A DNA stretch of 64,000 nucleotides from Sphaerolaimus hirsutus. Taxonomy: Eukaryota > Nematoda > Chromadorea > Monhysterida > Sphaerolaimidae. Each line of letters starts with the position of its first letter. Within the stretch, counting starts at the first letter, position 1. Where the stretch lies: the NCBI GenBank assembly GCA_964036195.1, contig OZ038457.1, positions 25,120,787-25,184,786 on the forward strand. The letters run 5' to 3'. Positions 1-12,956 of this stretch are shown piece by piece. A program made the translations under genes and the position numbers. The notes under the pieces are model-generated. The model ran no database searches and was not told the DNA's origin. It saw nothing but the letters and a program-made list of their open reading frames with translations.

Positions 1-238
1 AACCCCTGGCGTACAGAAAGTGGTGAGTTGCAAAATGGATGATATTTCAAATCGTTTTGTATGTACAACATGTGAGTTAAATAGAACTGAAAATTTTTTA
101 CAAATGTTTATGATAATGATGGCTGGAGTTTTGCTTCCAAAGTTTTTTTATTATTAAAAACAACGTTTTTAATAAAAATGTAAGCACCGAAACCGTTTTT
201 TTAAACCAGCACCAAATTTTTTCTACTTGTGCACTGCA

Positions 239-1722
239 GAGTTGCGAAAGAGTACTTATTTATGCTTAGCCAAAATACCCGGGTATTTGGGTATTTATAC
301 TTAAGCTTACACTTACACTCTAGTAATATGCCCATATGCTTTATTGCGCTTTCCTGGTGCAGGTACTAAAAGTGTAAAAGTTTTTTCACATAACCCAGTT
401 TTGTGCTCTTGAGAAAGTGTAAAAGTACAAAAAAGGTGGTGAAAGAGAATGTGTGCAAAAAAGTTAAGCACTGAAAATGGCAGCACATGTACATTGAAGT
501 GATGAACATTTGACAAAAGGTGATACATATGTATATGTGATGAGTCTACATAAAAGGTGGATTTTTTGGCAGAAATCACTACTTATAATGCATTCTATGG
601 CTAAATTTAACATAATGAAGTACTGGCACTTGTCTCTTATGTTCAGTTTCATGACTGTCACCACTATTTACTTAAAAAACTGGAGCTTTTAAAAACACAT
701 TTTTTATAAACAGTTTATAAATCTTTACATAATTACATTCTTTTTCTATTCCTAGTTGAAAACATTGGAAAACACCACAGAAACTTTTTCAGGTGATGTA
801 TCATTTTTGACAAATTTTGTTATGTTCAAACCCTGATAAACTCGAAAAACTGCCAAAAAGCATCCACTTGAGGTAAAACAACTCTCCCTTATAAATAACC
901 CCCAATTGTTGTAGTTTTGGAACATTAATTACACATTACATTGCCGTAATTATGTACATTCATTTCCAGTCCAGTAGGTTTTGTGTGAGTGTTTTGAAGT
1001 GCTAAACTTTATGTTTCAACCAACCTTTATAAGTGGCTACTCTGTAAATGCAAACAGTTCAGTTGATTTTCTGTCACTTTCCCATTGCGTGTTTTGCATG
1101 GTTTAGTAATACATCCACTCTTTTCGATAATTTGAATAAAATCCAATTTTCCAGACCCTTAGGGTCTTTGAAGGAAATCAGTTTGAAAAATTAAATATTC
1201 CAATTAAATGATAGTGTGTGTTATGTTGCTTCATTAGTTGATAAAATGATTCCCCAGTAATTCTTGACCATCTGTATGGGTAACTGCCATCGGTATTTTA
1301 TGTTCTCACTGCATGTTTATTGTTTTACAAGCTTATGAGACATGAAAGAGGAAATAAAGAAGAAAAAAAGCTAAAAATAGGGAAAAATAGCCAAAAATGG
1401 GGATATATAACATAATAGACAAAAATGGGTGGTGATAGGTTGGCTGAAAAAGCAAATGAACTACCTAGTAAGTTTTATACAGAAAATGGGCAAAAAGTTA
1501 TGAGTGAAAATCAGAGTATGAGTGAAAATTGGAGAACAATTTCTCCAAAATATTCACTTTTACATTTTTCTGAGGAAGAAAGTTGTTTACTCATATTTAC
1601 TCATGAGTAAAAGTAAAAAATCAACTTTTCATTTTCTGTACTCTGGGCGGGGTGAGTAAAAATAAATAATTTACGTTTATGTATACATTGAAAAAAGTTT
1701 GGTACTTTTAGCAACTCTGCTG
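239..1722. repeat. AT-rich stretch bounded by an inverted terminal-repeat-like pair
   Basis: The left end reads GCAGAGTTGCGAAAGAGTAC. The right end, on the opposite strand, reads GCAGAGTTGCTAAAAGTAC, so the two ends form an inverted pair about 1.48 kb apart. The same terminus recurs at 7531, where it caps a 0.3-kb element. The interior is AT-rich with runs of AAAAATAGG and GAGTAAAAGT and no convincing coding sequence. It could be one large non-autonomous element or two unrelated short copies in opposite orientation. Bases 1-238 are AT-rich and hold nothing I recognise. Confidence 0.3.
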
Positions 1723-3860
1723 CTGTTGCAATCGTGTGTGCTAGGTATTTATTTTCCAGTGAAATTGTTACTTTTTGCGCATAAAATGTAATAGCACTAT
1801 TTAGCAGCCAGCACAAAGAGCGTTGTGCCGTTGCATTTCGAACACCGCGCGTGTAATTTAGTTTAGTTGATGCGACTTTGTGCCCATTGTGGCCAATTTC
1901 GATGGAACGAGCTCATCAACGCCGGAGCCGCGCTGCACCTTGTTTCTGCCGCGGCGACACTCGACACCGCCGCCGCGGCCGATCCATTCCTGTGCTTCAT
2001 GCCCGCTGCGCCCACGTGTAAAATAGATTGAAACCGATCCCTTCGCACGCTGGCCATCAACTGGCGGCTGTCAATCAGCTCAGGTAAACCACAATCATCA
2101 CACGCGATTTGTTTATTTTCGCGCGTCGCTTTCCTCCCACCACCCGCTGTAAACTTACACCATCGACAGTGCCGCGGTGGCGTCGACCCTTTGTTTAGCC
2201 CCATTTTTATTTTGGGCGATTTATGATCGGCAGCCATTCTGATCGCATTTCTGCCCCGGCTGCAGAAGGCAGTGCGCCGCATTTACCTGTTTTATGTCGC
2301 GCGCGCGCGCCTTGCCAATCCCCATGCGCTAGCCCACCTGCGCGCATTAGCTAAGGCATTTTCCTTTCAATTCGCGCTCAAAATGTGCGACACGACCGCC
2401 TAACGATTATGAAAGCGCCGGCGATCCGGCCGCGCGGCGGCGGAAATTGACACAATATAGGCAATTCCAATCGGCGAGGCGGCCAGCTATATGAGCGACC
2501 GATGCACGCATTCCCCTGATAACGATTGCGGTCGCAGCGATGGGCCGCCGCCAAGGCGCAGCCATCGGCGTGATCATTCAAGCGCGGGAGATGTGTCGTG
2601 CCGCGCGGCCGGCAGCTCTGCTCGGCCGGCCCGCTTCCGGTGCGCCGCGCTAATGCCACCTGCGGGCGGGCGGCCGGCCGTCATAACAATTGGCTAAAGC
2701 CGGTTCCGTTGAACGTCTTTCGACCGTGCCGCCGCCGCGGCCTTTTAGGCCATCGTGCGGCGCCGCCCGCCGCAGGTACAGTGTGGCACCACAATGAGCG
2801 GCGGACGCAGTGCGCTGCAGCCGTCTGTACGCCCGGCGCGCCGCGGTGCAGCGGCGAAGCGGCCGCCGCCCAGGCTAATAAATATGGTGGGCTGGTGAGC
2901 CGGCCACAGGGAACCAATCATCCCATCAAGCGCGCGGGCGACGGGGCCGTAAACGGTGGCAAAGTGCCCGCTGGCGGCAGTCGCGGCCGCAATTGAATGC
3001 GTGCGCTCTCCAGGTGCAGCGCACTCGCGCCCGCCGGGTGGGGCGCCCCGCTGCGGCCGGCTTATTCATCTTGCGCCATTGGCTTCTCTGGGGCGCACAT
3101 CCCGTCGTCCGGTCGGGCCGCCGCCGCGCGCCACTCCGCTCGAGGACAGGTAGAAGCCAATTGATTGCAGCCCCGCAGAGTGCACGTCGCTCACGCGATA
3201 CAGTGCGCCGCCGAATGTGCGCCCGCTGCGGCAGGGCGCCACGCGTGCCAGCTGCGACTGCTAGAGCACTTGTGTGCAAATGAGTGATTCCATGTGGATG
3301 CGTGAATCTTAATTTGAGTTTGGTGCGTCTCGCCGTGGCAGTCGCGCAGCCAGGTGGAGCTGCGCGCGCGGCCCGGTCGTTAAGTACCTGCGCGGCCAGT
3401 AGAGCGGGGCTCTGCCAGCCGGACGCTCGCATGGGTCGGATGATGCGAATTGCGTGCGCTCTCCAGCCGGCCGGCCGACTATTGCGGCGGCTCGGGCGGA
3501 CGGCCGCATAGCGCACTTCCGATTGGCCGCCGGCCGACGCCCATCACTCAACGGCGTGCCGGCGCTGCACCGGGCCCTCCTCGTGGGGGCGGCAAATCGG
3601 CCGGCCGGGCGGGCGCGGCGGCATCCCGCTGCGATGGCAAGTTTCCGCACTGACGCACCGCTCGTCCCCGTGCCAGCCGTGGGCGGCCGCTTTACCGTAG
3701 TCCCGAAGCCGACCGCCCGGCGCGTCGCAATCCATCTCGCAGTGCACTGCAACGGCCGCGCCGCGCCGCATGTCGATTGGCGTGAATCGACCGCTTTTTC
3801 TGTGTTTTGTTGTGTCGCAGCGATTGCGACTGGTGGATGCGAAGTCTGGTGACAATGCGA
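1723..3860. other. CpG-rich island without a supported gene
   Basis: From about 1880 the composition becomes strongly GC- and CpG-rich, with repeated GCCGCG and GCGGCC words. Open frames here (for example an Arg/Ala-rich one on the minus strand at 2926-3516) overlap in several frames at once and show no domain or plausible splice structure. I therefore treat them as compositional artefacts. The island could be regulatory or intronic DNA of the zinc-finger gene downstream. Confidence 0.5.
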
Positions 3861-4439
3861 CATCCTGTCAAGTGACACATTTCGGTTAAAGTTTCAAATT
3901 TCTGGATAATTTCGGTGAGGATTGGTTCAAGTCATAAAATTCAGTTGCAGTTTAGATACCCTGTAGACATCACGTTACGATTCTGTGATTTTTTACAATT
4001 TCTCGGTTGACAGAGTGGAATTTTCCTCAGTTTACGAGCTCAAAATACATTTGCAAACGTGCACGGCACAATGGACTTTTGTCACCAAGCTGCCATTTTG
4101 TGACTTCTACGAGAACTTTGAGATAAAAGATTCCCGCGCAAAACATCGCTTGATTCACGTGTTTTCTTTACACATAGTCCTGGTCCTTTGTTATGCTTAA
4201 ACACGTCAGACGGGACCACTGCTGCTGGCGTGAAGTTTAATTTTCCCCAAACTTTTTCGGGCTTCCCGTTTCTTTGTATTTGAAAGGCTACGTCACACAC
4301 TTTACAGGGAAATCGACCGTATCGCATCTGAATAAAGAAAAAAAAATCTCTAAAATATTTTTCATTACGTTCATTTACTTCAATTTTCGGTATATTCGGA
4401 TCTACTCGGATCTATATTAATCTACCAAACAGGGGTATT
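3861..4439. other. No feature recognised
   Basis: Mixed-composition DNA with short open frames on both strands and no recognisable motif, RNA gene or clear repeat. Confidence 0.4.
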
Positions 4440-4925
4440 CTAGATTTTGACCCTCCGGGGGTTGGATAGATAGCAAATCACTCCTCCGGAGGTATAGATA
4501 CATAGCTGAAAAAAAAATTTTTTGTTGGGGGGTTCACGGGGGTTCAATGTATGGGCTTTTTCAAGGTGTATAAGGAAGAAAAGGGAGAAAACTCGCTAAA
4601 AGTAAGTGAAAAATCGCTAAAAATGGGTACATAAGCACATATAGTACTAAAATAGCTGAAAATAGGTATTGAGACACATTAACTGGTGATTTTGGAGGTG
4701 AATTCTATAATAAGGTACAAAAAATAGCGATTTGGAGTGAAAATGGGGGTATAGTTTCTCAAAAATCGCTCCAGATAGGTAGATAGCTGGCCGATTTGCT
4801 GGGGGATTAGGGGATAGTAGCCCAAAATTTTACCTCTGGGATAGATAGATAGCTGAGCGGCCTCCGGGATGGATAGATAGCTGGGCGCTTTGGGGTGGGT
4901 AACCCTCCCCCATCCCCCCCCCCTT
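4440..4925. repeat. G-rich degenerate repeat with ATAGATAGCTG units
   Basis: The words GGATAGATAGC, AGATAGCTGAGCG and CCTCCGGGA recur, along with ATCGCTAAAAAT-type units in the middle and poly-C near the right end. A related AAAAATAGG-rich patch lies near 1370-1440. No target duplication was found, so the class is unknown. Confidence 0.4.
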
Positions 4926-4989
4926 TCCTACACCTGCTACCAAAATTTGGTAACATTTTCTGAAGAGCATTCAACTAGTCGATTCAGTC

Positions 4990-5325
4990 ATATAAACCTG
5001 ATTCTGATTAGCATAGAAAATTAATTGATGATTTTGTGAAAATATAATAAAATGTATCTATTATGTATAATCTGTATTTAATGTATAAAATATTATTAAA
5101 ACTATGAAGATCAGTCAAAAATTAAATTAAATTTCTCTGAAAATGTCAGGAAAATTAAAAAAATAATGAGAGATTTATCCATATTATCTACTCATAAATG
5201 CAATATAATTCTGTGATGATTTCTCTGGAAAATCTGGGGGGAAATATAAATATATATAAGATTTTTTGAAATTGTTTGATATTCAAAAAATATTAACCCT
5301 CAGAGATTTTTTCAATGCTAATTCT
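4990..5325. repeat. AT-rich element with weak terminal inverted repeats
   Basis: The left end contains CTGATTAGCATAGAAAAT. The reverse complement of the right end contains AGAATTAGCATTGAAAAA. The interior is rich in AAATATAATAAAATGT and GAGATTTTTT, resembling the element at 14231-14853. No coding potential was seen. Confidence 0.4.
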
Positions 5326-5330
5326 GATTA

Positions 5331-5595
5331 CCATATATCCTCGAATAAGTCGCCAGGGGAGTTATTTTGCATCAGACTTTTTTTTGACTGGGGAGTTATT
5401 TGGAAGGGTAGTTAATCAAGGGGAGGCGTTATTTTTTTCGCAAGGACATTCAACAAAACACATTATTAATATCTGGTATGAATGGGGTTACATTAACATT
5501 TAAGTTTGAATAAAAATTCCGTAAATCGTGCAACAAAATAAGTGCTAGTGAACAGTGAGTTATTCGAGGGGGAGGACTTATTCGAGGATATACAG
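5331..5595. mobile_element. TA-flanked MITE, CCRTATATCCTCGAATAAG family (P1)
   Basis: The left end CCATATATCCTCGAATAAGT mirrors the right end (reverse complement CTGTATATCCTCGAATAAGT). The 265-bp element is flanked by TA on both sides, as expected for Tc1/mariner/pogo-type transposition. The interior iterates GAGTTATT and TCGAGGGGGAGG-like words derived from the end itself. No transposase is encoded. Other copies lie at 22872, 35230 and 36051. Confidence 0.7.
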
Positions 5596-6292
5596 TATGC
5601 TAGTTCAACTGCATTGGCGTGATGTCTTCTTATTTCTGGCAACATAAAGCTAAAACTGACTAGCACTTTAAGCAGCCTAGCCTCAATCGAACAGCCAAAT
5701 CTATTTTCACACGCAATCTGTCGGGCTGCCCGACAACTAGTGTCGGGCAAATCCAACCTCGACCCGACCGTATGATCGACGCTCTTGGGAAATCAAAGGT
5801 GGTCGTTATCACGGTGTCACGCGCGGCAACGATGTGTCGCCCTGTCGCATTAGCCGCTAGTTTGCCCCTTGCTTTATCCCCATTGTTGTAAGGAAGTGTT
5901 TCGCAGATTTCAGTGCGGCCGCGCGTCACGGCCGATCTATTCAACCGTCCTTTTAATGTTTTGTTAGCTCAGGCGCCCCGTCATAAATACCGTTTATGCC
6001 TGTTTACAGTCTCATCATATCGGTTCCCATGACTGGCTATTGCCGCGTCGGGGAAAATTTGCGCTTTGTGTCAGTAGGAGAAAAATTTTAGGGGCCGCTG
6101 TGTCGGGTTTGAAAATTTCTATCCTATCGCAATTTCGTGGTTTCAGCGAACCAGTATTATTATTTTCAAAACTCTATACAACTATGGAGGTGCCTCGCGT
6201 TCTTCAAAAAGTTTTAGCAAAGTTTTAGTTTACCTAGTTTTATTATTGCTCGCATTGCACCATGATCTCGCTTGAACTCGTGCTTCATTGGC
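5596..6292. other. No gene recognised
   Basis: Moderately GC-rich unique-looking DNA. Short open frames at 5660-5944 (minus) and 6040-6228 (plus) have no recognisable domain, and I saw no convincing splice context. Confidence 0.4.
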
Positions 6293-6672
6293 CCTGCGCA
6301 CACTAGTTTTCACACGAATTTTCGAAAACTCATAAATAAACTTTGAACGTGTTTGAGTTTTCCACAATGAGTCACTTTTAATCTCCGTCAACTGTAGTTG
6401 ATGGCCACCGCATTGTAGAAAACTCAAATGCATTCATAGCTGTTTCATGAGTTTTTGACATTTCGTGTGAAAACTAGTGTGCGCAGGCACATTTCGACCG
6501 AAATTTCGGAAACTCATCAATCAGCTTTGAATTTATCTGAGTTAACTGGAATGAGGTGTCCATCAACTGCAGTTGACCGAGATTAAAGATAACTCATTCT
6601 GGTAAACTCAAATGCGTCAGAATCTAATTTACGAGTTTTCGAGATTTCGACTGAAAACTAGTTTACACAGAC
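6293..6672. repeat. Foldback repeat, two head-to-head units
   Basis: The unit 6293-6487 is an inverted repeat whose ends read CCTGCGCACACTAGTTTTCA on both strands, about 195 bp long. A second, diverged unit follows to about 6672 and carries the same internal words (GAAAACTCAT, AACTGCAGTTGA, ACTAGTTT). No open frame and no clear target duplication were seen. Confidence 0.55.
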
Positions 6673-6928
6673 AAATTTGCGCCGCTGCGATCCAGGTGCC
6701 ATGCGTGGTGCCGCGCGGCGCGGGAAAAATGAGGCCATCGATGATATGAGAAAGGCAAACACACGGCCGCCCCATTGTAAGCTGAGCGGCGCGCGCATCT
6801 CATTACCTGGCCGCGGCGGCATGTTCGCACGACTTTGCGCTCAACGATGCAGTCGATGCGACGCGGCAGCGTCCCACCCAGCAGTTTCCCACCCGGCAGC
6901 GATTTTTCAACCCGCCCAAAACTGCTTT

Positions 6929-7179
6929 CTGGGGGCAGTCCCACCCAGAGACTGTAAAATGTCCTGAAAAATGACAAATGTCATGTAAAGTGTCTTGTAA
7001 AAGTCATGAAAAATGCCCTGGAACATGGCGACATACGTTTCCATTTTATAGAGCATTTTTCATGACGTTTGACACTTCTCCATGACATTTGCCATTTTTC
7101 AGGCCATTTAACATGACTTCTAACACTTTGCACGATATTTGACATTTGCCATTTGACAGGGTTTGGGAATGGCACCTGG
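6929..7179. mobile_element. Palindromic short element, CTGGTGCCAGTCCC family (H family)
   Basis: The left end CTGGGGGCAGTCCC and the right end (reverse complement CCAGGTGCCATTCCC) form a terminal inverted repeat. The interior consists of iterated words such as GTCAAATGTCATG, AAAGTGTC and GTAAAATG arranged as a long hairpin. At least ten related copies are scattered through the window. No target duplication is obvious. Confidence 0.65.
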
Positions 7180-7530
7180 TATACAGATGCAGTTTCTTAG
7201 TTTCAGGCGGCTTAGCGCCCGGCGATATCTGCGAAAATCGGTCCGTCGGCAATCGCGCCTCGCTAATATGAAATTCCTCCAGCCGCGCGCGTGTACAATA
7301 CGAAAATGCCATTGTCGGCGGCAGTTCGAGATTGGTCGCATTCCAGCGGAGAGCCGGCCGCGCTGCAGACAATTTCTGCAGTGGGAGTCGATTTGCACTG
7401 GAAGCTGGACTAGTTTTTTGCTGTCGCCGCGCCGCCGCGGCACCTGCGGTCGTTATCGCAGCGCCGGCTCTGACCCAATTTGTGCTTTGAGTGCCTCATG
7501 ATCTTCGTGTCTCGCGAGGAAGTGTCTCGA

Positions 7531-7842
7531 GCAGAGTTGATAAAAGTACTGAACTTTTTTCAAAGTAAACGTAAACGTAAAGTATTTTATTTTTACTCGC
7601 CCCTGAGTACAGAAAACGTAAAGTAAAAGGTTTCTACTTTTACACTGCGTAAAATGTGAGTGAACGTAAATACCAGTATTTTTACTCAGGGAAAACGTAA
7701 AAGCGGTATTTTTTCGATTTTATACCCAGGAAAACATAAAAGTGAGTAAAATCTTGAATTTTCAGGTGGAAACGTAAATGTATTTACGCAGTACTCGAGT
7801 ATACGTATCTATCGAGAAAACGTAAATACGTTTTAACAACTA
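7531..7842. repeat. Element with GAGTTGATAAAAGTAC termini and AACGTAAA interior
   Basis: The left end GCAGAGTTGATAAAAGTACT mirrors ACGTTTTAACAACT at the right. The interior iterates AACGTAAA, GTAAAAGT and ACTTTTACAC. It shares its terminus with the inverted pair at 239 and 1722. It looks like a non-autonomous element of unassigned superfamily. Confidence 0.5.
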
Positions 7843-8149
7843 TGGTCTTGAGATTAGGTCATTACTTTGCCTGCTTATTATGTTTATTATTTACAAATTT
7901 TCTGGCCTTGAAACGGGAAGACCCAGTTTCGCGCCGCGCGGCAATTATTTTTCATTGTCCTCGACTAGATTGCATTCCTCTTTGATGGGAGAAAACAACA
8001 GAAAACACGCGTCTATATTTTGTTTCTCTGACGTTATTGCGGTTACATGTGTAGGAAATTATGGACAGAAAAACTAGGAATTGTCTCTGCAATTATGCCG
8101 CGGGGCTCACCTCACCGGGCGTCGTGTAAATATGGTAAGGTATTCATGT

Positions 8150-9100
8150 ATTTAGGTAGGATTTGTCGCCGCGCCACTAAAGTAAGTTATGCTTGGACAA
8201 CATAGTGCAGAAATTTCTCTCTGGTTGCATGTGGCCGGATAATTGCGGTGCGCCGCGGCGGCGGCATTGTGCGCGTTGGGCTGAGACGCCGGTGCCGGCG
8301 AGGCCCGACCGCGACTTCTGGTCGCTGCGCCGCCGCGTCCAAAGCGCAGCCCATTGTGTCGCCGCGGCTGGTAGCAATCCTGCCGCCTGCCGCCACACAC
8401 ACACATCGCCCAGTTGAATCAATGCGGTCGAACAGCGTCTTTGATGTGGTCGCGCCGCCGAAATCAAGCCCATTGCCCGGCCCATTGTGCTGCTCGGGTT
8501 GATTCGGCGGGCGGTTAGGTGACGAGTCGATGGGCGCCAAATGGGCTTATCGACGGCCGGCCATCGGGCATGTTTTGACTGAGTTGCGCGGCCGCTCGCT
8601 TTGAAGTAGGGCGCCACACCCGCGACCGGATTAACACAATGGCGGCAAAGTGTGGCCGCGCCGGTCGGCTACTGGTTGCCACTTGATAGCGCGCCGTTTT
8701 GCAGCGGCACGCGGGCAATTATCACCTCAAAGACGACGTACATGTCGATTTTATGGCGTAAATATTTAGACCTTGAGCCGGGGCCCCGATCGCAGCTAGT
8801 TTGCAATGGCATTCTATTGCGGCAATTGTGCAGTTCTTTTGTGCCGATCCGAAGCTCTAATAAGTCGCCTTCTTGCGACCGGACAATGGCGGCTGGGGCG
8901 GCCGTGGCGGCTGGTCTGTTTGCGGGCGCACTTGACTTCCAATGGCGGCGCCGCTGCCATCCTCTGGTCAAATAAGGCGGGAGGTGACCGCTGCGCGGCA
9001 CGCGCGCACTCAAATCAATGCCCGGTTGGTCGCGCGGCACAACGCAGTCGCCCGTCACATGTTTTGCTAGGATGACCCCGGCGACGATGGCAAAGTGCAC
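8150..9100. other. CpG-rich island with recurrent CCATTGT/ACAATGG words
   Basis: GC-rich, CpG-rich DNA with no supported exon. The long minus-strand frames near 8177-8617 lack any domain. The core CAATGG or its complement occurs repeatedly next to GCGGC (for example near 8350, 8470, 8637, 8883 and 8940). It resembles a SOX-type binding core, so a regulatory role is possible but is only inferred. Confidence 0.4.
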
Positions 9101-10424
9101 CATGTTTTTGGTGCTTTTTGTGGCTTTTTCAGATAAAGATTTTTGGAATTGAGTATATTAAAATGTTGACATTTTATTCTCAGAACTGTTACAATTGTCT
9201 TGTGTTATTTTTGCCCAGTTTTCATGTGAAAATTCGAGTCGGAGATTGTGCAAGTTTACACCTAAAAATATTTATATTTTTATTGAAAAATGGCTAAAAC
9301 CTCAAAAGTACTCTAAAATTTTCGAACGCGTAGGAAAAAAAACCCCGAAAAACTTCCACGCTCCTCCCATGTTTACTTGCCATCGCCATCCTTCAACGGT
9401 TGCTCAGTTCGCAATTAGTCAAGTCAAATACTGTCGCGGTGCATCTGCATCGATGCGAACTCGATGGATCTGCGCGGCGCCGCGCCCGTCCTGACTGCAG
9501 TTGCAGTTACTGATGCGTCACGGGCCAAAGTTTGCAGTCTGCCGCGGCGACCTTCACCCTGTGGCCGCTGGTCACTCGGCTGACTGTACTGTTTGGCACT
9601 GTTTTGGCAATCGATGCGCCTTGCACATCACTCTGTGCGCTGCGGCGCCGCTGGCGGCTGGTTCATTGGTTGCATTAGGATCTGTTGTGATCGCTCCTGT
9701 TTTCTGGGTTGTGTGGCGTCGCTGATTTCTCGTTGTTTCTTCGTTTTTTTTCAAAAGCATTTTTAGGATCCATTTTTCAATTCAACTCTGCCGGCCTCCA
9801 AAGTCAATTTCATGACTTAATTATGCATCAAAATTTATTCACCAAAAACCCCCCAAAATCCACGGTGGCGCACCTCGCACGGGGGTGATCAGCCGCGGGA
9901 GATAAGGTCCGTTCGGACGCGCGGCAAGACGAAACGCATTCCACCCGATGGCGCCGGCTCGTCCCGGCATTCTTGCAGTCGCACTGCGGCGTCTGGACAT
10001 TCAATCAGTTCTGCCGCGTGCCAGCCGCGCCGCATGCGTTCTCTTACTGTTATTTATTCGACCATTTATTTGGGTCCAGTGTTAATGTTGAACGGTGTTT
10101 TTTTTGTGTCGACTGCTTTCAGCTTGACAGCGGTTTGATCGTGTGATAGTTTGCAGGTTTTATAGAAAACCGATGTTGTGCAAATGAGTGGTGTGCGTAT
10201 CGTTTTCCCAGCGCTCTAAGTGCGATTGTAGCTACAATTCCGTGCTCTATCTCGTGCAGACGTTGCATTCTTATCAATGCGCAAATGTTCTGCCATCTGT
10301 AGCGTGCATCAATGGGCAAAAGTATCGCGTTTCAATGCATTATCTGTTATTCTGATAAATGGGAAAGGAATGGCTATTGACGTTCATTTTATTTTATCTG
10401 GATCGAATCTATGCCAATGCCATT
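9101..10424. other. No gene recognised
   Basis: Alternating AT-rich and GC-rich DNA. Open frames at 9195-9494, 9501-9725 and 10119-10319 are short, overlap others on the opposite strand and show no domain. Confidence 0.35.
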
Positions 10425-10640
10425 CAGGTGCCAGTCCCAGAGCCTGTAAAATGCCCTGACAAATGTGAAATGTTCTGTAAAATGTAAAATGTCATGCAAA
10501 GTGTCAAAAGTCATGTAAGATGCCCTGCAAAATGGCAACCGAGGTGCCATTTTACACGGCATCTTTCATGACTTTTGACACTTTGCATCACATGTGACTT
10601 TTCACAGTGCACTTTACAGGCTCTGGGACCGGCCCCAGTG
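10425..10640. mobile_element. H-family palindromic element
   Basis: The ends CAGGTGCCAGTCCCAGAG and (reverse complement of the right end) CACTGGGGCCGGTCCCAGAG form the inverted repeat. The interior carries GTCATGCAAAGTGTCAAAAG and GTAAAATGCCCTG words in both orientations, making a hairpin of about 216 bp. Confidence 0.65.
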
Positions 10641-12956
10641 ACTCGATGTAAGCTGGCACTCAACCAACGTCTTTTAGCCAGTGCAAACAAACAACATGCA
10701 CATCGAGGTCGATCAAAATCGTTAGTCAAACGCGCGACGTGCCCAAATTAGTGCTTCACCTTTCCAATACGGGCTGCATTTTGCACTCGTTTATCCACTG
10801 GCTCATCCCGCGCGCAAACAAGTGCACTCGGCTGCGAGTTTGCCATTTTCCCAATTTGCAATTAGTGCCCCGGCCGCGTAAAGTCGCAGTTCGAGGGATT
10901 ATCAAGCTTGATTGCCGCGTGAACACGTGCACATTCTGCACCGGCCGCGTCGCTGCGAAGCCACTTGAAGCCTCAGGTGCTAATCTCCGCTGGACGCGCT
11001 GCGCCAATGGACATTTTTGTGACGTTTTGGCTATTTTTGCTATATTTTGTGTATTTGTCGCGCGGATTTTAGTGCAAATGTGCCACAGTGTGGCCAAACG
11101 CCGCCGGACTAATAATAAATGCGCCCAAAGCAAATAACCAGCGCTGGGTGAACCTTGAGACGCGGTCATCGATATTGAGCTGGGGCGTCGAGTGCCTCAT
11201 CGAAGCGCATTATCTAATGCAATATATTCTGCCCGCTGCTCACATAGTGGGCGGGGCGTGCGGCCGCAGATAAGTGCAGGTGCCCCCCCCCCCCCAAGAT
11301 CCAATCTGTGAGCACCACACACCGGAAACAAATGGCACCGGTGGTGCGGACAAGCGACGCATTTGTTGATAGCTTCTTGGGGGCGCCAGGTGCGTTCATG
11401 GACATTGGCATTCTGGTGCCCGGCTGCGGGATTTGAACGCGCTTCCACTGCACGACAGCTTTCCGCAGTGAGCATTGTGTTTGGATACATGAATCTACCT
11501 AAATTGCTTGATTTATTGCCGTATTGTTCGATTAATTACCTATTTATTCGGTTATTCTACATGTTGGCTTTTCTTTCGCAGGTATGCCCGTATAATTGTG
11601 TCTAGCTGCGATTATATTTGAATTGCTAACGTCGATTTTCTACCAGCGGAAGGAGGGACAGTTTGAGGGACGATCGAATTCAGGTTGGATAAAATTTTGT
11701 GTTGCTTTGGCCCTGTACATTCTAGTTGACAAATACATCGGGTGTCAACTGGGTTATTGGTTTCCATTCAGATTTTACTTGACTGGTCTCGGTATAATGT
11801 TCAAATCCACGGTTGTATCAATCTCTTTTCGACATTTTCACAAGTGAACTTAAAATAGTCCTGCGATTCGTCAACTAAAATCAGAATAGACATGAAAACC
11901 AGTTGACATGCATTGTGTGTAGCGAGTTTTTGCGATAATAAGTTAAGAGTATTGCCTAGTTTGCGCGAAGTCGAATTTCATTTTCCTCTGTACACACTTT
12001 TCACGCTAGCGACTTTAGTCGACCTCCGCGGCGGCCAGCTGTCGCCGCGGCGCTCAGTTCCCAAGCGGAGATTTCACTAAGCAAACGTGAAGCGCGGGCG
12101 CGCCCGTCCCAGTGGGACTACGGTAGTGGTGAGCGATTGGTAGGCGTGGCCGAGATGCGCCCTTGGACCCATCTGCAGTCGTGCGCCGCGCCGCCCGGCC
12201 CACTGTGCCGCCGCGGCCGGGCGTCACATGCATCGCGCCCGCTGGGACTCGCTGCGACTTGTTACGATGGCGTAATGAGTGACCCATCGCGTGGCGCCGC
12301 TGCCGATGCGCGACAGGTGCGCCGCGCCGCCGGCCCATTGCTCATGCTTTCGCATGATGGTCTTATTTTTTAAGATTTATGGCTTCTTGGTGATGACCAG
12401 CGAGCGTGTGACGTTTACATCTGGCCCACTTGTCATGCCGCCATTCAATAAATTTATATTGAAATGTAAGTAGATATCAATATTTGCAGTAAAGATTTGA
12501 TAATGACACTTTTATCAACACACTGGGCGTGGGCGCTACGGCCGGCCCGCAGGAGTGTCCGATATTTAATCAAACAAATTTATTAAAAATTAGTATCTCA
12601 ACGACCACTCAAGTGGTAATGTCGAAATAAGCGTCTGACGGACGCGCGTAATGATTCGCAAAAGGTCATCCCGGGCAATGACGCAGCTGGAATAACGCAA
12701 CGTCTTGTCCTTGAACACGTCGTTGTGCATGTGCGCCAAATCTCCGTTTTAGCACGTGGAGAGCGCCAGATTTCTCTGGGGACCGATTCATTTTATCCAT
12801 ATTGTCAAGTGAAAAGACGAGCGTCACGAATCGAGAACGGCTATAAATTGTGTGGCGATTTTCAGCGAGAACTGCATGACATTTTACATTATCGGTTGAC
12901 ACTTGACAAGATTTTCTACTTTCTTGACACTTGGCTTGTTAGAATGTCATTCAGCT
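10641..12956. other. CpG-rich and mixed DNA without a supported gene
   Basis: Contains GC-rich segments (about 10740-11480 and 12010-12370) and an AT-richer segment. Frames such as 10756-11169 (minus) and 12725-13105 (plus) have no recognisable domain. A tRNA T-arm-like string near 11430-11480 was examined and rejected. Confidence 0.35.

Noticed and set aside
2926-3516. 196-residue minus-strand open frame
   Set aside because: Arg/Ala-rich translation of a CpG island with open frames in nearly every register and no domain.
8177-8617. 146-residue minus-strand open frame
   Set aside because: Same compositional cause; no domain, no splice context and overlapping frames on both strands.
11425-11490. 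tRNA T-arm-like string (minus strand GCGTTCAAATCCCGC followed by CCGGGCACCA)
   Set aside because: No matching 5' acceptor strand, D-arm or anticodon arm could be placed upstream; probably chance or a very degraded tRNA-derived repeat.
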